A stretch of DNA of 64,000 nucleotides, taken from NCBI RefSeq assembly GCF_039541795.1, contig NZ_BAABGX010000001.1, positions 1,364,001 through 1,428,000 of the forward strand, written 5' to 3'. Each line of letters starts with the position of its first letter. Position 1 is the first letter of the stretch. Below the pieces are notes generated by a model, which did not search any database, was not told the DNA's origin, and saw nothing but the letters and a program-made list of their open reading frames with translations. Of the stretch, positions 34,315 through 42,542 are shown in pieces. The stretch comes from Nibribacter koreensis (GTDB lineage Bacteria > Bacteroidota > Bacteroidia > Cytophagales > Hymenobacteraceae). The position numbers and the translations under genes are program-made.

Positions 34315-34350
34315 AAAAATGGGAGCCTTTTTTAGAAGGCTCCCATTTTT
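34315..34350. terminator. Bidirectional terminator between flavodoxin and ohr genes
   Basis: AAAAATGGGAGCCTT and AAGGCTCCCATTTTT form a 15-bp stem around a 6-nt loop, with A- and T-runs at both ends suited to both converging genes. Confidence 0.93.
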
Positions 34351-34360
34351 TGCTTCTTTC

Positions 34361-34381
34361 GGCCAAAACAGGCCAAAAACG
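34361..34381. repeat. Half-copy of the 38-nt palindromic repeat
   Basis: Only the right arm survives (AAAACAGGCCAAAAACG) beside the strong bidirectional terminator, so the hairpin cannot form from this copy. Confidence 0.65.
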
Positions 34382-34387
34382 ATTTAC

Positions 34388-34807
34388 TTAATCTAGCACG
34401 TTCAATTGAACGTCAATATTACCTTTGGTACCAACAGAATACGGGCACACCTCATGCGCCAACTCCACTAGTTCTTGGGCTTTTTCTTTGTCTACGCCAT
34501 CTACCTTTACATCCAATTGTACGGCAAGACCATAGCGTCCGTCGTCAAACTGGTCCAGACCCACGTGCGCGGTCACGGTAGATTTCTCATCCAAACGTAT
34601 ATGTTGTTTGCTGGCCATCAGTTGCAAGGCGCTTTGAAAACAGGCCGCGTAGCCCGCCGCAAACAACTGCTCTGGGTTGGTGGCCCCGCCTTTGCCGCCC
34701 AGTCCTTCAGGAATACGGATAGGCATGTCAATGATGCCGTCTGAGGATTTTACTTGGCCGCTTCGGCCGCCGGTAGCGGTTACTTCCGCTGTATACAATC
34801 TTTTCAT
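34388..34807 (-). CDS. ohr: Organic hydroperoxide resistance protein, Ohr/OsmC family
   Basis: From the ATG at 34807 the protein has 139 residues, the usual Ohr length; an in-frame ATG 24 nt upstream would add MAYLIHNT, which Ohr proteins lack. The two redox Cys lie in GYAACFQSAL near residue 53 and HEVCPYSVGT near residue 118. TGGRSGQVKSSDG near residue 12 and the C-terminal V-Q-L-N-V match the family. It reduces organic peroxides in the cytoplasm with thiol donors. Regulation by OhrR is usual, but no regulator gene is adjacent here. Confidence 0.93.
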   Translation of the reverse strand: MKRLYTAEVTATGGRSGQVKSSDGIIDMPIRIPEGLGGKGGATNPEQLFAAGYAACFQSALQLMASKQHIRLDEKSTVTAHVGLDQFDDGRYGLAVQLDVKVDGVDKEKAQELVELAHEVCPYSVGTKGNIDVQLNVLD

Positions 34808-34886
34808 AGTGTTATGGATAAGGTAAGCCAATGTCTTAATTAAACTGCTTTGACCGCTAAATGTTGAAAGAAAAATGCAGGCCCGT

Positions 34887-34924
34887 CATTTTTGGCTTGT
34901 TTTGGCTGAAACAGGCAAAAAACA
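34887..34924. repeat. Decayed copy of the 38-nt palindromic repeat, in a divergent gap
   Basis: CATTTTTGGCTTGTTTTGG and GAAACAGGCAAAAAACAG are recognisable but poorly paired. It lies between the divergent ohr gene and tRNA-Arg. Confidence 0.65.
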
Positions 34925-34981
34925 GATAGGCTGGCTTTCATCCTACCCAGGCATTTCCTACTTTTGCCCCAGCAATACTCA

Positions 34982-35053
34982 GGCCGCGTAGTACAACGGA
35001 TAGTATTGGAGTTTCCGAAGCTCTCGATTCAGGTTCGATTCCTGACGCGGCCA
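34982..35053 (+). tRNA. tRNA-Arg (CCG)
   Basis: The cloverleaf has acceptor GGCCGCG/CGCGGCC, D-stem GTAC/GTAT and anticodon stem GGAGT/GCTCT with loop TTCCGAA, so the anticodon is CCG (reads CGG). The T-arm is TCAGG-TTCGATT-CCTGA and the discriminator base is A. CCA is not encoded. A terminator follows 9 nt later. Confidence 0.95.
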
Positions 35054-35061
35054 CTTGAATT

Positions 35062-35098
35062 AAAAAAGCCTCTCAACTGGATGTTGAGAGGCTTTTTT
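35062..35098 (+). terminator. Terminator of tRNA-Arg
   Basis: AAAAAAGCCTCTCAAC and GTTGAGAGGCTTTTTT form a 16-bp stem around TGGAT, ending in a T-run. Confidence 0.95.
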
Positions 35099-35203
35099 GC
35101 ATCTAACCAAAATCATTGAGGCAACCAAACTTTGGAAAAATATAGTATTTGCGCTTACTTTTTCCCTTCCAATTATATCAAGCATAAAATCTAATTCTCC
35201 ATT

Positions 35204-36094
35204 ATGAAGAAATCGCTTTTCTTTGTTTGCCTTTTTCTATCCACTCTTTCTTTTTCGTGTACAGACAAGGAAGAAATAGAAGAAGAAGTAAAACCAAAAG
35301 ACCTAAGGCTAGTCAAGGTCACTGCCACAGACACCAATAAACCTGATATTACGGCTACCTATATTTTTAAATATAATGACCAAGGTGGCTTATTGGAGCA
35401 TAATGCAATCAACAAAGACCTAGTAGCTAACCGTGGATTGAGGTTTGACAACACTTTTAATGCACAGAATCAACTTGTGCAGAGTCAAGTCACCAATACT
35501 AGCACCTCAAAAGTTACATCCAAGGAGTCTTTTACTTATGACAACTTAGGAAGAATTTCTTTTGCAGGAACCTATTTACCTGATGAAGATACTCCCTATG
35601 TTAAGTATCTATTTGTTTATGATTCCAAAGGCCGTGTAAGCAGGATTAATCTACAATACCGACAATTTCTATCTGATCCTAATCATCCTGACGGGATCTT
35701 CCAAGTTATCATGTTTGAGTATGATGACCGCAACAATGTTACCAGAGAAACTTACTATGAAGTTGACCAATTCAAGAAAGGTGAACTGACCATAGATTTA
35801 GACCAGAGGCTTACTTATGATGATAAGAAGAATCCCTTTTATCAGGTTGGTAACCCCAATCGTTTTCATGGGCATGTCAGACACCTTCTATACAGCTATA
35901 TGAACAACTGGAGCCCTAACAATCCTGTCACTATTAATACAATTGATTATCACTATTCTACCTCTAATAGTGTCACTACTATTACACAAACACCTTATAG
36001 CAATCAATTTACCTATAAGTATAATGACCAAGGTTTTCCAGTAGAGATAAAAGACAGAACCATAACCCATAGCCTGGAATACGACCCAAAGTAG
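35204..36094 (+). CDS. YD-repeat-like hypothetical lipoprotein, paralogue A
   Basis: This 296-residue lipoprotein has a signal LSTLSFSC with the Cys near residue 19 and an acidic stretch just after it. The body has repeated beta segments such as YIFKYNDQGGLLEHNAI, FTYDNLGRISFAG, FVYDSKGRVSRI and the C-terminal FTYKYNDQGFPVEIKD. These resemble loose YD/RHS-like repeats and are known only as hypothetical proteins in Cytophagales. It closely resembles the gene at 37343-38149 in design. It is probably outer-membrane-anchored; the function is unknown. Confidence 0.75.
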   Translation: MKKSLFFVCLFLSTLSFSCTDKEEIEEEVKPKDLRLVKVTATDTNKPDITATYIFKYNDQGGLLEHNAINKDLVANRGLRFDNTFNAQNQLVQSQVTNTSTSKVTSKESFTYDNLGRISFAGTYLPDEDTPYVKYLFVYDSKGRVSRINLQYRQFLSDPNHPDGIFQVIMFEYDDRNNVTRETYYEVDQFKKGELTIDLDQRLTYDDKKNPFYQVGNPNRFHGHVRHLLYSYMNNWSPNNPVTINTIDYHYSTSNSVTTITQTPYSNQFTYKYNDQGFPVEIKDRTITHSLEYDPK

Positions 36095-36133
36095 GTTTGT
36101 ATTATTCCATAGATTCTAGCATTTAGCTAACTT

Positions 36134-36166
36134 AAAATGCCACTCCTTAACCAGAGTGGCATTTTT
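36134..36166 (+). terminator. Terminator of lipoprotein paralogue A
   Basis: AAAATGCCACTC and GAGTGGCATTTT form a 12-bp stem around CTTAACCA, followed by T residues. Confidence 0.93.
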
Positions 36167-36257
36167 GTTTTACTATATAGAATTCTAGGTGGTTTTCTTT
36201 TCATAATTTAGGGTGTTCATAGTAAACCGTACTATCCCCCTTCCACCTAAGACCCTT

Positions 36258-36295
36258 TGTTTTTAGCCTGATTTCTCAGAAAGAGGCCAAAAACG
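36258..36295. repeat. 38-nt palindromic repeat with mismatched inner arm
   Basis: TGTTTTTAGCCTGATTTC and CAGAAAGAGGCCAAAAACG retain G-T-compatible outer pairing, but the centre is poorly matched. It lies between co-directional genes. Confidence 0.78.
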
Positions 36296-36437
36296 CTAAC
36301 CTTTTTTTGCTTTCAGGTATGAAAGCCCTATACCCTATTGAGGCAGGCAAAGCTTCTTTCAACAAAAAACAGAGTACCAGCAAACCCAATCCATACCACC
36401 TAAACTAAGCCTATAATACACTTTTACCTAATCTGTC

Positions 36438-36962
36438 ATGACCGCTTCAATCAACGTTCCCTTGCGGGTTAAGCATTTTAATGCCCAAATCAAGCACAAG
36501 GAAGGCAAACTAAGGTTCAACAGGGCCTTGGGCAAAGACAAAGACAATCCGCTGTTTTACACCTCTACCCTACTAGAAGAGGCCATGGCCCAGAAGGCGT
36601 TTCTGGAGATTGAGGATAAAGACGCCCGCCTGTATGGTACCAGCTCCTTCGGTGAGAAATTTCTATTAGCCGATGCCCAGAGCTTCCTGCACTTGCTATA
36701 CTACCTGGCCTATGAGCATGACCAAAAGATCTTGGAAGCCAAGCTAGCTGAAAAACTGCGCATCAGGCAGGAGAAAGAACAAGCCAAGGCCGCCAAGAGA
36801 AAATCTTCCCAGTTGTCACTTATCAACTTCGCTTTGGAGCAAGAGCCGCAAGAGACCTCCTCTACGCACGTACCAGGCAAAGCCGTTGGGTTTGAGCTGC
36901 AAGAAGAAGACGGTGTCACCAAAATCAAGGGCACTAACTTTGTGATCTCTAAATTTTTGTAG
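36438..36962 (+). CDS. Hypothetical protein with charged coiled-coil region
   Basis: This 174-residue soluble protein has no signal peptide. The start MTASINVPLRVKHFNAQ and an N-terminal beta-rich region are followed by a strongly charged helix at about residues 95-122 (KILEAKLAEKLRIRQEKEQA) that is likely a coiled coil, then a tail ending in ITKIKGTNFVIS-like residues. I do not recognise a family. The next small gene starts 27 nt downstream and is probably co-transcribed. Confidence 0.6.
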   Translation: MTASINVPLRVKHFNAQIKHKEGKLRFNRALGKDKDNPLFYTSTLLEEAMAQKAFLEIEDKDARLYGTSSFGEKFLLADAQSFLHLLYYLAYEHDQKILEAKLAEKLRIRQEKEQAKAAKRKSSQLSLINFALEQEPQETSSTHVPGKAVGFELQEEDGVTKIKGTNFVISKFL

Positions 36963-36989
36963 TTTTAGATTCACCAAAATAATTGTCAG

Positions 36990-37241
36990 ATGAACGTCAT
37001 CACCTTATACTTATCAGACAATGTCAAGATTGAGGTAGACAACTCCTTTTCTGGTGAGGAAACCGTCAAATACAACGGCGAGGTGGTTTCTGAGAAGAAA
37101 TCGCTGCTGGGAGAAACTCACTCGTTTACCTGCGTAGAAAACGGCGAGCAGGTGCAGTATGAAGTACGCATAGGTATCAAGAACCTAGGCCGCATAAGCG
37201 TGGCCATTTACAGAAACAATAAGGTAGTCCTGCTCAGCTAA
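36990..37241 (+). CDS. Small hypothetical beta-rich protein
   Basis: This 83-residue protein has alternating beta segments (NVITLYLSDNVKIEVDN, VKYNGEVVSEKKSLLGE, VQYEVRIGIKNLGRISV). The wording loosely recalls FAIM-like beta-sandwich proteins (short strands around an S-L-L-G turn), but the match is too weak to name it. It follows the coiled-coil gene after 27 nt and is probably its operon partner. There is no signal peptide. Confidence 0.6.
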   Translation: MNVITLYLSDNVKIEVDNSFSGEETVKYNGEVVSEKKSLLGETHSFTCVENGEQVQYEVRIGIKNLGRISVAIYRNNKVVLLS

Positions 37242-37342
37242 GGTCTGCTGCGCCCCTAACTTAAGGATTACATTTATTGCGCAATAAACAGGGTTCGCAA
37301 GCGTATATATAATAAATCTATATTTAATTCAATATTCTATCT

Positions 37343-38149
37343 ATGATTAAGCACTATCTTTTCAGGGTTGGACGCGCCTGTCTGTTTCTGCCCTTGTTCT
37401 GCACACTACTGCTAACGGGCTGTGAGGACCCTACCCAACCAGAAAATGATGGTCCTAAAAAGCTTGTGGTTAAAACCGCCAGAACCGGTGATGAACCCAC
37501 TAGAGAATATGTCTTTGACCGGCTGGGCAATCTGACCAAAGTAGTCACCCAAGGCGACACCACCTCTTGGAAAGTGGAGTATTTTTATGATGCCCAGGGA
37601 CGCTTTTACCGCCAGAAAGAAGGGGCTTACACTTTTACGGGAGAGTACAACGCCCAAAACCAATTGGTGAAGCACCTGGCAAATTTTTCAATAGGCGGGG
37701 TATCTGAAGACAATTTTTATCTGCACACATACAACGCCCAAGGCCAACTGCAAGAAACCACCTACCACAGTCCCACTGATCCAACCTACGTTCTGTACCG
37801 GTTCAAGTATTTTTACTCCAATGGCGTTAATGACCGCATAGAAAAAACCATGTATGCAGGCAACGGCCCTTTTATAGAGGATATCACCATCACTTATGAT
37901 GGTAAAAAGCAACCCATCCCGTATTTGCCCTTGGTGGGCGTGAACAACAGATTCAGGGAGACACCTTTGATTGAATACGCCGCCGGCAACGTGGTAGACT
38001 ACCGCATTGTCAATAGAATTGACGGGTCCAAGAACCCTACCAGCTACAACGTCGCCTACACCTACAATGACCAGGGCTATCCTATAGAGGCGCTCCTTAA
38101 AAACGGCTTTAGCACCACCAAAACCAGCTATACCTACACGTACCAGTAA
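37343..38149 (+). CDS. YD-repeat-like hypothetical lipoprotein, paralogue B
   Basis: This 268-residue lipoprotein has a signal ending LCTLLLTGC-like (Cys near residue 27). The body repeats are like those of 35204-36094: EYVFDRLGNLTKVV, EYFYDAQGRFYRQ, HTYNAQGQLQETTYH and the C-terminal VAYTYNDQGYPIEALL. The shared final Y-x-Y-N-D-Q-G-x-P-x-E phrase marks the two as paralogues, separated by two unrelated small genes. It is likely surface or periplasm exposed. Its function is unknown. Confidence 0.75.
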   Translation: MIKHYLFRVGRACLFLPLFCTLLLTGCEDPTQPENDGPKKLVVKTARTGDEPTREYVFDRLGNLTKVVTQGDTTSWKVEYFYDAQGRFYRQKEGAYTFTGEYNAQNQLVKHLANFSIGGVSEDNFYLHTYNAQGQLQETTYHSPTDPTYVLYRFKYFYSNGVNDRIEKTMYAGNGPFIEDITITYDGKKQPIPYLPLVGVNNRFRETPLIEYAAGNVVDYRIVNRIDGSKNPTSYNVAYTYNDQGYPIEALLKNGFSTTKTSYTYTYQ

Positions 38150-38220
38150 CTATCCTGCATCATCTGCTGCTTTACAAAGACATTTCTTGAAAAGCAGTGG
38201 TGGATAGATGGTAAAATCAA

Positions 38221-38270
38221 ATGCTCCGTTTTTGGCCTGGTTTACAGAAAACAGGCCAAAAACGGAGCAT
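38221..38270. repeat. 38-nt palindromic repeat with 6-bp arm extension, convergent gap
   Basis: The core at 38227-38264 pairs well, and ATGCTC outside the left arm pairs with GAGCAT outside the right. It lies between lipoprotein B and the convergent histidine kinase gene. Confidence 0.92.
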
Positions 38271-38300
38271 TCATTTCAAATCCAGCTTATAGGAGTGTGT

Positions 38301-39398
38301 CTATTCTTTGGGTAATTCCATGTAGAAGGTACTGCCCTTTCCTTCCTGGCTTTCAAACCAAACTTTGCCTTGGTGCAGTTCTACTATCTTCTTGATGATG
38401 GACATGCCCAGGCCAATGCTTTTCTCGCCTTTAATGCCTTCGCGGCGGGCCGAGGTGAACTTGTCAAACAACCTGGGTTGCAAGTCTTGCGGGATGCCAA
38501 TGCCGTCATCTGACACCGTGAACAAGGTAGTGGCAACCTTATCTTCTACCTTCACCTTGATGGTACCGTGGTCATGGGTGAACTTGATGGCATTGGAGAC
38601 TAGGTTGTTGAAGGCCTGCATGAACTTCATGACGTCCAGGTACATGAACAGAGGCTCATCTGGCAGTTCCATCACAAAGTTCTTGGAGATCAAGCCGCCG
38701 CTCATCTGCTGGTAGTTGTCAATCATGATTCTTACCCGGTGGCAGATGTCTATGCGCTCTTTGTGCAACACAATCTGCGCCGACTCCAGAAACTCATTGT
38801 CCACAAAATCCCGAATCATGTCTGAGCCCTTCTTGGCGTTCTCCTTGATGTAATGCACCAGATTGAGCACCACAGACTGTGAGTCCTTCAACTCAGTCTC
38901 CAGCAGCTCAATCATGCCCTCAATGTTGTTGAAGGGCGCGGCCAGGTCATGTGAGAGAATCTCTAGGGTGGAGTTTTTCTTAGAGTTGAACTTGAGGATG
39001 TTGGACTGGTACTCCTTACGCTGCGTAATGTCCTCGGCGAAGCCCGTCACCAGCGTCTCTTCCTTTTCTTCATAGAGTTGGCAGCACAGGCAAATCCATT
39101 TTTCTTCCTGGGCTGGCACCTGTATCCTAAATTCAATTCCCTCCTGCTCCTTGACCGTTAAAAGCTTGGCGTACTGGTCATACAGGAACGGACGGTCTTC
39201 TTCATGCAAGTAACCATGTATCTGGGCAGCGTCTGCCAGGGCAATCTCCTCAGAGACGCCAAACAGGTGAGAGAATGCTCTGTTAAGGTATTTGAACCGG
39301 TTGGTTTTGAGATCGAACACAAAATAAGCCTGTCCAAAGGTTTCAGCCACCCGCTCTACCAGCGGCGCATGCTGAAAGGTTACTTCACTTTCCATCAT
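38301..39398 (-). CDS. PAS-domain sensor histidine kinase
   Basis: This 365-residue kinase has a PAS domain at about residues 15-135 (FVFDLKTNRFKYLNRAFSHLFG near residue 26) and no transmembrane segment, so it senses an internal signal. The phospho-acceptor is in LEILSHDLAAPFNNIEGM near residue 146. The ATPase domain has NLVSNAIKFTHDHG near residue 254 (N-box), SDDGIGIPQDLQPRLFDKF near residue 284 and GLGMSIIKKIVELHQG near residue 320. A response-regulator gene lies divergently 159 nt upstream and is a likely partner. Confidence 0.92.
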   Translation of the reverse strand: MMESEVTFQHAPLVERVAETFGQAYFVFDLKTNRFKYLNRAFSHLFGVSEEIALADAAQIHGYLHEEDRPFLYDQYAKLLTVKEQEGIEFRIQVPAQEEKWICLCCQLYEEKEETLVTGFAEDITQRKEYQSNILKFNSKKNSTLEILSHDLAAPFNNIEGMIELLETELKDSQSVVLNLVHYIKENAKKGSDMIRDFVDNEFLESAQIVLHKERIDICHRVRIMIDNYQQMSGGLISKNFVMELPDEPLFMYLDVMKFMQAFNNLVSNAIKFTHDHGTIKVKVEDKVATTLFTVSDDGIGIPQDLQPRLFDKFTSARREGIKGEKSIGLGMSIIKKIVELHQGKVWFESQEGKGSTFYMELPKE

Positions 39399-39557
39399 TG
39401 TATCTTAAAGGTAGTGCCTCTGCTTTTTTACAGCATAGAGGCATATAAGTATATGCGTATTACTATTTATAACCTGTCTGCGTTGCAAGGGGCCTCACAA
39501 TCTTTTAACAATTAATTTTCTTCTTTATTTCGTACCTTTGGGTATATCCTCAGCACT

Positions 39558-39977
39558 ATGGCCCTAGAAAAAAAGTTATCCAACAATCCACTTGCCTTAG
39601 GAGAAATCCTGGTAATAGATGATGATGCCTCTAGCCTGTTCTTAATTGAAGACTTGTTGACCTCTATGGGCCTGGGCGGAAAAGTCACTACCTCTACCAA
39701 TGTGCCTGAGGCCATTAGCCTGTTGCGTGAACGGTCTGGCACCGCTCGCTTTCCAGACCTGGTACTGCTAGACATTAGAATGCCAGACAGTGACGGTTTT
39801 GACTTTTTAGAGCAATTGAACACGCTGCCCTTGGCCTCTCCGGCCCCTAAGGTGGTCTTGTTAAGCTATTACGGCAACCGCACCTACCAAAGCCGCGCCG
39901 AGGCGCTGGGCGTGGCCGCTTACCTAAGAAAGCCGCTCACCCGTGAAAAGGTGCTGGACATCATCAACCTCAACTAG
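39558..39977 (+). CDS. Single-domain response regulator
   Basis: This 139-residue CheY-like receiver has acidic residues VIDDDASS near residue 20 and the phospho-acceptor Asp in LVLLDIRMPDSDGFDFLE near residue 73. The conserved Ser/Thr region is KVVLLSYYG and the Lys lies in AYLRKPLT near residue 129. It has no output domain, so it must act through other proteins, as many Bacteroidota free-standing receivers do. It is divergent from the PAS kinase at 38301-39398, which suggests a cognate pair. Confidence 0.9.
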   Translation: MALEKKLSNNPLALGEILVIDDDASSLFLIEDLLTSMGLGGKVTTSTNVPEAISLLRERSGTARFPDLVLLDIRMPDSDGFDFLEQLNTLPLASPAPKVVLLSYYGNRTYQSRAEALGVAAYLRKPLTREKVLDIINLN

Positions 39978-40137
39978 CCTTAACCTGGGTCCTGGTCTTC
40001 TATAAGATTCTAACTAAAAAGAGTAAATTAATAGTACTATAGAGTTTTCTTCTCCCTTTGAACAGCAGACACTCTTTTTTGTTCTCAGGGCAACGGCGGT
40101 GGGTGCAGGGGACCCTTAACCGCTTGGCAGGTTCATT

Positions 40138-40175
40138 GGTTTTTGGCGTATTTTCTAGAAAACAGGCTAAAAACG
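40138..40175. repeat. 38-nt palindromic repeat with mismatches, convergent gap
   Basis: GGTTTTTGGCGTATTTTC and GAAAACAGGCTAAAAACG pair with about four non-Watson-Crick positions. It sits between two convergent receiver genes. Confidence 0.8.
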
Positions 40176-40205
40176 GATTCTGTTCCTTTTAACTAAAGGC
40201 AATTT

Positions 40206-40655
40206 TCAGGAGCACTCTTGCAGAGTAGACTCCTCATCCAATTTAAAGTATTTATCAAGCAGGCGTTCCATCTGGTCTGCCTTGAGGGGTTTGGTAATGA
40301 ACTCGCCTATCTTAAAGGTTTGGGCCAGCTGCAGGTCTTTAGGATTGGTAGATGTGCTGAGCATGATCACCACTGGTCTGCGTTCTGGGGCCAGGGGAAG
40401 CAGCTCAAAGTTCTTAAGAAACTCAAACCCGTCCATGACCGGCATCTTCACGTCCAGCAGGATTAATTGGGGACACGGCTTGCCAGAATCTCCCTGACAT
40501 CTCTCCGCTAGAATCTCCAAGGCCTCGCGGCCGTTCAACGCTATTACAATTTCTTCTGAGCAGTTTAACTTACTGATGACCGTCTTGGTGATAAAATTAG
40601 CCGAATGGTCATCATCTACCAATAACACGCACTTAATCCGCTCCATGTGGTTCAT
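40206..40655 (-). CDS. Single-domain response regulator
   Basis: This 149-residue receiver has LLVDDDHSANFI near residue 11, the phospho-acceptor Asp in LILLDVKMPVMDGFEFLK near residue 67, VIMLSTSTNPKD near residue 96 and Lys in EFITKPLKADQM near residue 118. The V-D-D-D-x-x-x-x-N-F start is typical of a Bacteroidota receiver group often found next to PAS kinases. No output domain is present. The start could be M1 or M4; both give a complete domain. Confidence 0.9.
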   Translation of the reverse strand: MNHMERIKCVLLVDDDHSANFITKTVISKLNCSEEIVIALNGREALEILAERCQGDSGKPCPQLILLDVKMPVMDGFEFLKNFELLPLAPERRPVVIMLSTSTNPKDLQLAQTFKIGEFITKPLKADQMERLLDKYFKLDEESTLQECS

Positions 40656-40935
40656 TTTTAGGACAACAGGAATACTTGCGCATTGTTTGGGGTACGTCCT
40701 GGGTCTACCCTTGTTGTACTGCTAAACTACTACAACGTTGCCTAGCCAATTACAGAATATTTTATATGAGACCCTAAAGATGGGCTTTTTAACGATTATT
40801 TTTCTTACGTGGGCGGTCAAAACTCCCCACCTATCCATTAACAAAGCGGAACGTATGCTTTTGTTATAAAAGAAGGGCGTACCCTTGTTACAGGATACGC
40901 CCTTCTTTTTTGATCGTGTGTTTACTACACAATGG
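40656..40935. other. Intergenic region between two minus-strand genes
   Basis: It carries the terminator for the Pmp3-type gene (40868-40909) and upstream AT-rich DNA that probably serves as the promoter of the response regulator. No repeat of the palindrome family is seen. Confidence 0.45.
40868..40909 (-). terminator. Terminator of the Pmp3-type lipoprotein gene
   Basis: AAAAGAAGGGCGTA and TACGCCCTTCTTTT form a 14-bp stem. On the minus strand it ends in T-rich sequence just past the stop at 40936. Confidence 0.9.
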
Positions 40936-41547
40936 CTAGATGGAGTCCGTGACTACCAGCAAGGCATAGATGATACCCGGTATCACAAACAGCAAGGTTA
41001 ACAGCACGCTCAGCCAGAACTTGGTGTTGAGTTCACGCTCATGCAAGAACACTCCCAGCGGCGGAATCAATATAGCGAAGATGATTTCAATGATGTTGGT
41101 GGCCTGGCCGGCGCGCAAGGCGTTTTTCACCTCACTGGCTAGCATTTCCTTCTCAAACTTAGACATGCTGGCTACTCTGGCCTTCACCAGGGCTACGGCT
41201 TCTGCCTCTGTTACAGGAGTGGCATCAATCTCTGTTTTGGTGGGTGCGGGCGCAGCGGGTGTAACGGTGGCTAGTTGCTTCTTCTCTGCCAAGGCAGGCG
41301 TTGCTTTTGCTACTGATGCCTCAAGTACCGGCCCCGCTGCAACGGGCGCCGCCTCTGCTACTGGAGCTTCTGCCACGGTAGTGACAACAGTGGCTACTTT
41401 TGCTTCTGGGGCTGGCTTGGCCTGCGTCTTGTTATATGCCTCTGCTTTAGATGGCGCGAAGCGGTAATAGTCAGCGTTACTGCAGGAGAATAAAAACTGA
41501 CCCACCAAGAGAACCCATACTACGTGTAGATTTTTGTTGATTTTCAT
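40936..41547 (-). CDS. Lipoprotein with C-terminal YqaE/Pmp3 membrane module
   Basis: This 203-residue protein has a lipoprotein signal (LVGQFLFSC, Cys near residue 22). An Ala/Pro/Val-rich low-complexity region follows at about 40-130, then a helix (VSMSKFEKEMLASEVKNALR-like) and a C-terminal membrane hairpin. That hairpin, IIFAILIPPLGVFLHERE near residue 152 and LLFVIPGIIYALLVV near residue 182, is the whole Pmp3/YqaE motif. Pmp3 proteins are normally only about 50 residues, stress-induced and membrane-embedded. Fusing one to a lipoprotein leader with a long flexible linker is unusual. Confidence 0.8.
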   Translation of the reverse strand: MKINKNLHVVWVLLVGQFLFSCSNADYYRFAPSKAEAYNKTQAKPAPEAKVATVVTTVAEAPVAEAAPVAAGPVLEASVAKATPALAEKKQLATVTPAAPAPTKTEIDATPVTEAEAVALVKARVASMSKFEKEMLASEVKNALRAGQATNIIEIIFAILIPPLGVFLHERELNTKFWLSVLLTLLFVIPGIIYALLVVTDSI

Positions 41548-42035
41548 AGAATTAAAGTAAAAGTGTACGCAATAGCCTTGTTTGTTTAGGAAGTCCCCTC
41601 CTTGTTAGTTGATAAGGAGTTCAATACTTTTCTTAAGATTGTTCTACTGCTTTTGGCCAGTTTTGTTTGTTTTCAGGGGTCTTATTCCCTCAACAGAGCC
41701 ATTTATTTCTTTCTCCAATGCAAAGTCGCACTAGGGCGTATGGGTCAATCCAGGCAATTTGTCCATGAGCAAACTGCTTATTACTCCCCCAATCCTCTAA
41801 GATGACCAGCGCGCATATCCGTTTTTGGCTTATTTTCATGAAAATAGGGCAAAAACGACGGCAGGACGCCCTAGTAAGAGCCAATTAAGTATTGTTACTT
41901 TTTAGAATGGGGCCTGAAATTAAACCAGGGATGGTTTTTAAAGCTTGGTTCAACCTTTAATCAAAAGGCTAGCTATTGATGAAAATCATAGTTTTGAAAG
42001 ACCGAAGCCTAAAGGATGCCCACAGATGAAACGAA
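41548..42035. other. Long gap with a palindromic repeat copy
   Basis: Apart from a well-formed repeat copy at 41820-41857, and a possible very decayed one near 41650, I see no gene, RNA or terminator. Small open frames exist but have no family resemblance and one overlaps the repeat. Confidence 0.5.
41820..41857. repeat. 38-nt palindromic repeat, two mismatches
   Basis: CGTTTTTGGCTTATTTTC and GAAAATAGGGCAAAAACG pair across most of the stem with centre CATG. It lies between co-directional minus-strand genes. Confidence 0.85.
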
Positions 42036-42305
42036 TTAGGGACATTTATAAGGTAGTGGTGCTACGGCTTGCGTTGCACGGCGGCTAGCACCATATCCCA
42101 GTAATCCAGCCTCCAGGCGCACAATCATCTCGCACCGCAGGCTTTCCTTAATCTCCTCTATGTCTTCCAGGGAATAGTAATCCATCTCGTCAAAGAAGAT
42201 TCCGTACAGAAACTCCAGCTCTGAGGGAGAGACTCCCTGCAACAGAAAATATACCAGCTCATCCTTCGTAAATGTGGTTGTCCTCCTCATAGCGCACCTC
42301 TCCAT
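42036..42305 (-). CDS. Small hypothetical protein
   Basis: This 89-residue protein is acidic in the middle (SPSELEFLYGIFFDEMDYYSLED-type residues near 26-48) with no signal peptide or membrane segment. An alternative ATG at 42290 would drop the first five residues. There is no recognised family. The reading frame is convincing mainly because no other frame is open here and it is bounded by typical gaps. Confidence 0.5.
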   Translation of the reverse strand: MERCAMRRTTTFTKDELVYFLLQGVSPSELEFLYGIFFDEMDYYSLEDIEEIKESLRCEMIVRLEAGLLGYGASRRATQAVAPLPYKCP

Positions 42306-42542
42306 TGAGCTTATTTACATACGCGTAATCTGCCAACTGTACTTATACTATCTCCAGAATATTTTCTCCTTTCATACTGGGCCAGGCAATACCCACGCGC
42401 AAATGCTAGTTTATAAAGAAGGATGTAGGACTTGCTGCACAGCATCTTCTGGTGACAATGTGCGTACCAGAAGTACGGCCCTCGCAGATAAGGCTGTTAG
42501 TTCTTACGTTTATTACCTACCTTACTCAAAAGATCTACTACC

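Larger units (their letters stand above)
36095..36437. other. Gap with terminator and one palindromic repeat copy
   Basis: After the terminator at 36134-36166 the gap carries a mismatched repeat copy (36258-36295) and AT-rich sequence that should hold the promoter of the next gene. No additional gene is seen. Confidence 0.5.

Noticed and set aside
41602..41805. 67-codon frame after the Pmp3-type gene, and a very weak repeat near 41650
   Set aside because: No conserved signature, starts in an AT-rich gap; the repeat resemblance is too weak to score.
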